Assembly: GCA_033675545.1 (NCBI GenBank)
Contig: JAWDGP010005809.1
Span: forward strand, 279,501 to 343,500
Origin: Elysia crispata
Lineage: Eukaryota; Mollusca; Gastropoda; Plakobranchidae
DNA length: 64,000 nucleotides
Reading direction: 5' to 3'
Of this stretch, positions 60,091 through 64,000 are shown piece after piece; position 1 is the stretch's first letter; each line of letters begins with the position of its first letter. The notes under the pieces are model-generated. The model worked only from the letters and a program-made list of their open reading frames with translations. It ran no database searches and had not been told where the DNA came from. The translations under genes and the position numbers were made by a program.

Positions 60091-61114
60091 GACACTGCCA
60101 GATGGTCCGCCAATAGACCGTCGATCATCACGTGACTTGAGCACTGGTCAAGGAAGTTCATGATAGCTACATCCGCCAGAGTCATCTAGGAGAAGTCACA
60201 AAGAGCAAAGGTCGCCAAAAATCTTTAAGGATTATCCTCATGGGATGAGTTAGGTGCACAGATGCTACCTCCAAACACTAGAGAGCTCGATATAAAAATA
60301 TTGGGACCCGCATCTCACATACTCAAAATAGAAAATGGACAAGACTTTCAGAGTCATAGGTACCATAAGACCACAATAATCAAACCCACTCACTAACCAA
60401 TCATACAATGAAAACGATATCGAGCCCAACAACCAATCATTCAATCAAGACACTTCTGCCCCACCGTTTCATCAACCGACCAACATGAACTATATATGAA
60501 CCAACCACTCAACTAAACAACCAAACCACATCACCATATCAAACCCATGAACCAATAAACAAATCAGTCTATCAAATCCAAAAATCAAGCAACCAGTCAA
60601 ACAATCGTGCAAATTATTGAACCATTCGAATCCATCAACCACAAGATCAATCAATAGATCAATCGAACCGCGCCTACAGTGCGAGACTGACCCCTGACTC
60701 CACGAGGAACGGGCCCTTGGTGGAGCGAATCTGCTGGTCCCACTCCTTGATGGCAGGCGGCAGGATGACGTGAAGCAGCTGGCTCTGAGCCCATTCCTGG
60801 ATACCAGGATGGAGAGACAGATGGAGAAATTAATAGATAGATAGATAGGTAGATAGATAGATAGGTAGACAGATAGATAGATAGATAGACAGATAGATAG
60901 ATAGAGTTTTCCTCAATGTCCGCCTGACTATATGCTTGTCTCTATCGACCAGTCTGTCTGTCCCCCTCTTTCTCCCTTGCTCTATCTCACTTTCTGTCTA
61001 TCTCCACTTTACTTCTCTCTTCCTCTTTTCCTTTTTTTCCGTTTGACTCTCCTTCTCTATCTCTATATCAGTGTACCTATGCGTGTGCCTATCTGTTTGT
61101 GTGTGTGTGTGTGT

Positions 61115-61166
<52 letters not shown>

Positions 61167-62822
61167 TGCTTGGCTTTGTCCTTGACCTGACCACTCATGA
61201 CCCAGGCCAGGTTGCGCTTGTGTTTCTCCTCCAGCTGCCTGAGCCGGCTGTAGGTGGCGCCGACCACCAGCTGCTCCTGCACCGTCTCTCCGTACAGCTC
61301 TGTTAGGCGAAGGAAAAGGGAAGAGGCTTACAGACAGATGGATATGGCTAGACAATTGTTTAAGATAAGCAGAAAGAAGAATTACACATACACAGACAAA
61401 CAGAGAGACAGACAGACAAACAGACAGACAGATACACAAACAGAAAAGTATGAGCCGAAATTATATTGTTTTCATTAAAAATCACAAAAATTAAAAAAAA
61501 CAAACAAACAATAAAAACAACAACAACAACAACCACCACCAAATAAGCGAGCTCTCGCATTCCATAGTACAACATGGAGTGTGTGTAGCCAGTGTAAACA
61601 GTGTAGACAGTGTAGACTGTGTAGACAGTGTACTGCTTACGGAACTTGGTGGCGAGGGCCATGGATATTGCCGAGGCATCTCCGAAAGTTAGGCCGCACT
61701 TGGAAATGGTGGGGAACTCGCCGTAAGGTGTCTCTGGTCAAAAACATACACACAGTAACAAAACTGCATTAGTGCTTAATGGTGTAACATATACACACAC
61801 AGTAACAAAACTACATTAGTGCTTAATGGTGTAACATATACACACACAGTAACAAAACTACATTAGTGCTTAATGGTGTAACTTATACACACACAGTAAC
61901 AAAACTACATTAGTGCATAATGATGTAACACATACACACACAGTAACAAAACTACATAAGTGCATAATGATGTAACACATACACACACAGTAACAAAACT
62001 ACATTAGTGCTTAATGGTGTAACATATACACACACAGTAACAAAACTATATTTGTGCATAATGATGTAACATATACACACACAACAACAAAACTACTTTA
62101 GTGCTTAATGGTGTAACACATACACACAGGAACAAAACTACATTAGTACATAATGATGTAACACATACACACAGCAACAAAACTATATTAGTACATCATA
62201 ATGTAACAAAAAACCTCAGGATAGTGTTGGAACTATCATCATTTAGCAATGATTTGAGGATAGTGACGTAACTACTTTAATACATCATGATGTAACAATG
62301 ACCTAAGGACAGTGTCGAAACTACTTTAATACATCATGATGTAACAATTACCTTAGGACAGTGCCGGAACTCAATATTACATCTTGATATAACAACAGCC
62401 TGAGGATAGTGTCGGACTACGTTAGTGCATCAAGATGTCACAACGACATGAGGATAGTGTTGGTACTACATTAGTCCATCATGATGTCACAATGACTTGA
62501 GGATATATTAGAACTTCATAATTACTTCATGATGTAACCACGACCTGACGATAGTGTCAGTACTAATTGGATACATTATGATGCAACAACGACCTATATA
62601 TATATATATATATATATATAGTTCTCTTAGAAAAAGCATAAAAAGATCTTTATTTAATAAGGTTGACGACTAACTAGGCGAACTTACGTCCCTTGAGCTC
62701 CTCCACCTGATCGGCAGTCATGCGGTCATCCTCGAGAGGCTGGTCAGCTACAAGGAAGAGTAGCTTGAGAACTTCCGCCTCCCCGCGGCCCTCCTGACCT
62801 GTCAGCTTGAACGGCGTTTTCG
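60021..62822 (-). CDS. divergent sigma-like glutathione S-transferase, GST2 (5' partial, 5 exons seen)
   Basis: Exons 5' to 3': 62822-62688, 61733-61641, 61299-61166, 60796-60692 and 60185-60021. Phases agree at every join (1,1,0,0). The second and last exons seen have the same lengths (93 and 165 nt) as in GST1, so the two genes are paralogues. About 210 residues are visible. The first exon, with the start codon, was not found and may lie beyond the minisatellites. GST landmarks include RGEAEVLKLLF, VEELKGQ, the cis-Pro in GEFPTIS, ATKFQLYG and MTLADVAIMNFL. The position of the catalytic Tyr reads Gly (FKLTGQEGRGEAE against YKLHYFKARGRAE), and the glutathione-binding Ser is Ala (DASAI against ESGAI). 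Normal glutathione chemistry is therefore doubtful. A structural or ligand-binding role, as in S-crystallins, is possible. Confidence 0.85.
60833..60905. repeat. (GATA)n microsatellite
   Basis: GATA/GACA/GGTA tetranucleotides in GST2, about 40-110 nt before the acceptor of the exon at 60692-60796. Confidence 0.95.
61097..61163. repeat. (GT)n-(CT)n compound microsatellite at GST2 donor
   Basis: Transcribed as GA then CA repeats. The GA tract merges with the donor itself (CAT|gtgagagagag), starting within the first bases of the intron. Confidence 0.96.
61744..62595 (+). repeat. 47-49-bp minisatellite in GST2 intron
   Basis: The first part (to about 62200) has GTAACAAAACTACATTAGTG, then CTTAATGGTGTAACATATAC and ACACACA, at 47-bp steps. 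The second part has a diverged unit (GATGTAACAACGACCTGAGG, then ATAGTGTCGGAACTAC) at about 48-bp steps. Shared TTAGTGC..AATG.TGTAAC words suggest one array that diverged in two directions. Confidence 0.88.
62594..62620. repeat. (TA)n microsatellite
   Basis: About 13 TA units, about 70 nt from the GST2 exon donor. Confidence 0.95.
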
Positions 62823-62829
62823 CTGGGGG

Positions 62830-63350
62830 GAAAGGAACGGTCAAGCTATAGCGATGTTTGGGGAATGGAAGAGTCAAGCTGTAGCCATGTTGGGAGAACG
62901 GAATGGTCAAGCTGTGGTCATGATGGGGGACGGAACGGTCAAGTTGTAGCCATGTTGGGGGAACGGAACGGACAAGCTGTAGCTATGCTGACAGAACGGA
63001 ACAGTCAAGCTGTAGCCATGCTGGGGGAACGGAACAGTCAAACTATAGCCATGCTGGGGGAACGCAACAGTAAAACTGTAGCCATGCTGAGGGAACGGAA
63101 CAGTCAAGCTGTAGCTATGCTGAGGAAACGGAACAGTCAAGCTGCAGCTATGCTGAGGGAACGGAACAGTCAAGCTGTAGCTATGCTGAGAGAACAGAAC
63201 GGACAAGCTGTAGCTATGCTGAGGGAACGGAACAGTCAAGCTGTAGCTATGCTGAGGGAACGGAACAGTCAAGCTGTAGCCATGCTGAGGGAACGGAACA
63301 GTCAAGCTGTAGCTATGTTGAGGGAACGGAGCAGTCAAGCTGTAGCCATG
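62830..63350 (+). repeat. 33-bp minisatellite, about 16 copies
   Basis: The unit is GGGAACGGAACAGTCAAGCT followed by GTAGCTATGCTGA. Since 33 is a multiple of three, the array is open on both strands (11-residue repeats), and on the minus strand it is even in frame with the GST2 exon. Splice consensus (ccccccag|CG) and GST homology both begin at 62822, so the array is read as intron. Confidence 0.93.
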
Positions 63351-63501
63351 CTACACTGTTTTCTGTCGAACATGCAAGATGTGTGCGAAAAGCTCACCAC
63401 AGGTTGGAATCTACAAACTAAAGTTTAAATATATCCACAACGGCTCCTGCACTTCACATGCTGACCGTAATTCAGAACTTCAATAGCTCCAGATGACTGG
63501 G

Positions 63502-64000
63502 CAGAGCAACAAGAACAGAGCCGGAGACCTACCCCACTCCTATACTGTAATGTAGAACAGAGCAGCAAGAGCCGAGCCGGAGACCTACCCCACTCCTATA
63601 CTGTAATGTAGAACAGAGCAGCAAGAGCCGAGCTGGAGACCTAGCCCACTTACACACCGTAATGTAGCACAGAGCAACAAGAACAGAGCCGGAGACCTAC
63701 CCTACTCCTATACTGTAATGTAGAACAGAGCAGCAAGAGCCGAGCCGGAGACCTACCCCACTCCTATACTGTAATGTAGAACAGAGCAGCAAGAGCCGAG
63801 CTGGAGACCTAGCCCACTTACACACCGTAATGTAGCACAGAGCAACAAGAACAGAGCCGGAGACCTACCCTACTCCTATACTGTAATGTAGAACAGAGCA
63901 GCAAGAGCCGAGCCGGAGACCTACCCCACTCCTATACTGTAATGTAGAACAGAGCAGCAAGAGCCGAGCTGGAGACCTACCCCACTTACACACCGTAATG
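63502..64000 (+). repeat. 56-bp tandem repeat in a 168-bp three-unit higher-order array
   Basis: Units begin CAGAGCARCAAGARC at 63502, 63558, 63614, 63670 and onward, exactly 56 bp apart. Three unit types (A with AACAAGAACAGAGCC, B with AGCAAGAGCCGAGCC, C with GAGCTGGAGACC and CTTACACACCG) alternate A-B-C. Like-type units 168 bp apart are almost identical. The array runs off the right edge of the window. Confidence 0.95.

Noticed and set aside
62865..63428. 187-codon plus-strand and 143-codon minus-strand open frames with 11-residue repeats
   Set aside because: A 33-bp minisatellite is open in several frames by arithmetic. There is no start context, signal or homology.
61744..64000. Regularly spaced repeats that could be mistaken for a CRISPR array
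   Set aside because: The units are directly adjacent with no unique spacers, and the genome is eukaryotic.

Overview
This is a 64 kb, AT-rich stretch of a eukaryotic, intron-bearing animal genome. It carries several protein genes built from short exons, very long simple-sequence repeats, many minisatellites and decayed transposons. Sigma-class glutathione S-transferase (GST) paralogues, frequent AGATCT/TCTAGA palindromes, LINE and SINE remains and dense GA/TTA microsatellites suggest a mollusc, most likely a gastropod. The species assignment is inference.

Layout. 1-9 kb: LINE fragments, a broken copy of an unnamed widespread protein family (about 3.26-4.19 kb), and a broken minus-strand GABA-B-receptor-like fragment (5.68-7.04 kb). 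10.99-15.02 kb (+): a two-exon gene for a small type I membrane protein ending in a PPPY motif. Its intron holds a decayed DDE transposon with repeat-rich inverted ends and a Ty3/Gypsy-like gag fossil. 15-25.9 kb: noncoding apart from a 6 x 58 bp minisatellite. 25.93-32.23 kb (-): a five-exon gene for a 946-residue protein that combines an NRF-1/EWG-like WWP region, a C2HC zinc finger and putative SUMO-interacting motifs. Its probable promoter (33.7-33.9 kb) has CRE and ETS sites, and an array of ETS-like repeats lies further upstream (34.4-35.2 kb). 36-43 kb: mostly noncoding, with minisatellites. 43.05-46.27 kb (-): a poly-C2H2 zinc-finger gene. 47.4-48.96 kb: giant TA and TTA arrays. 50.47-53.89 kb (-): a complete five-exon sigma-class GST of 213 residues. 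60.02-62.82 kb (-): a second, divergent GST lacking its first exon. 62.83-64 kb: two minisatellites, one with a three-unit higher-order structure.

How the parts relate. The two GST genes are same-strand paralogues with matching exon lengths (93 and 165 nt). Each has a tandem partial duplication of an exon end. GST1 intron 1 has GA tracts at its donor end and a CT tract at its acceptor, so the pre-mRNA could form a splice-site-bridging helix. GST2 has lost the catalytic tyrosine. The two zinc-finger genes are independent transcription-factor-like genes. All exon structures were derived by hand from open frames, splice consensus and phase agreement. No transcript or database evidence was available.
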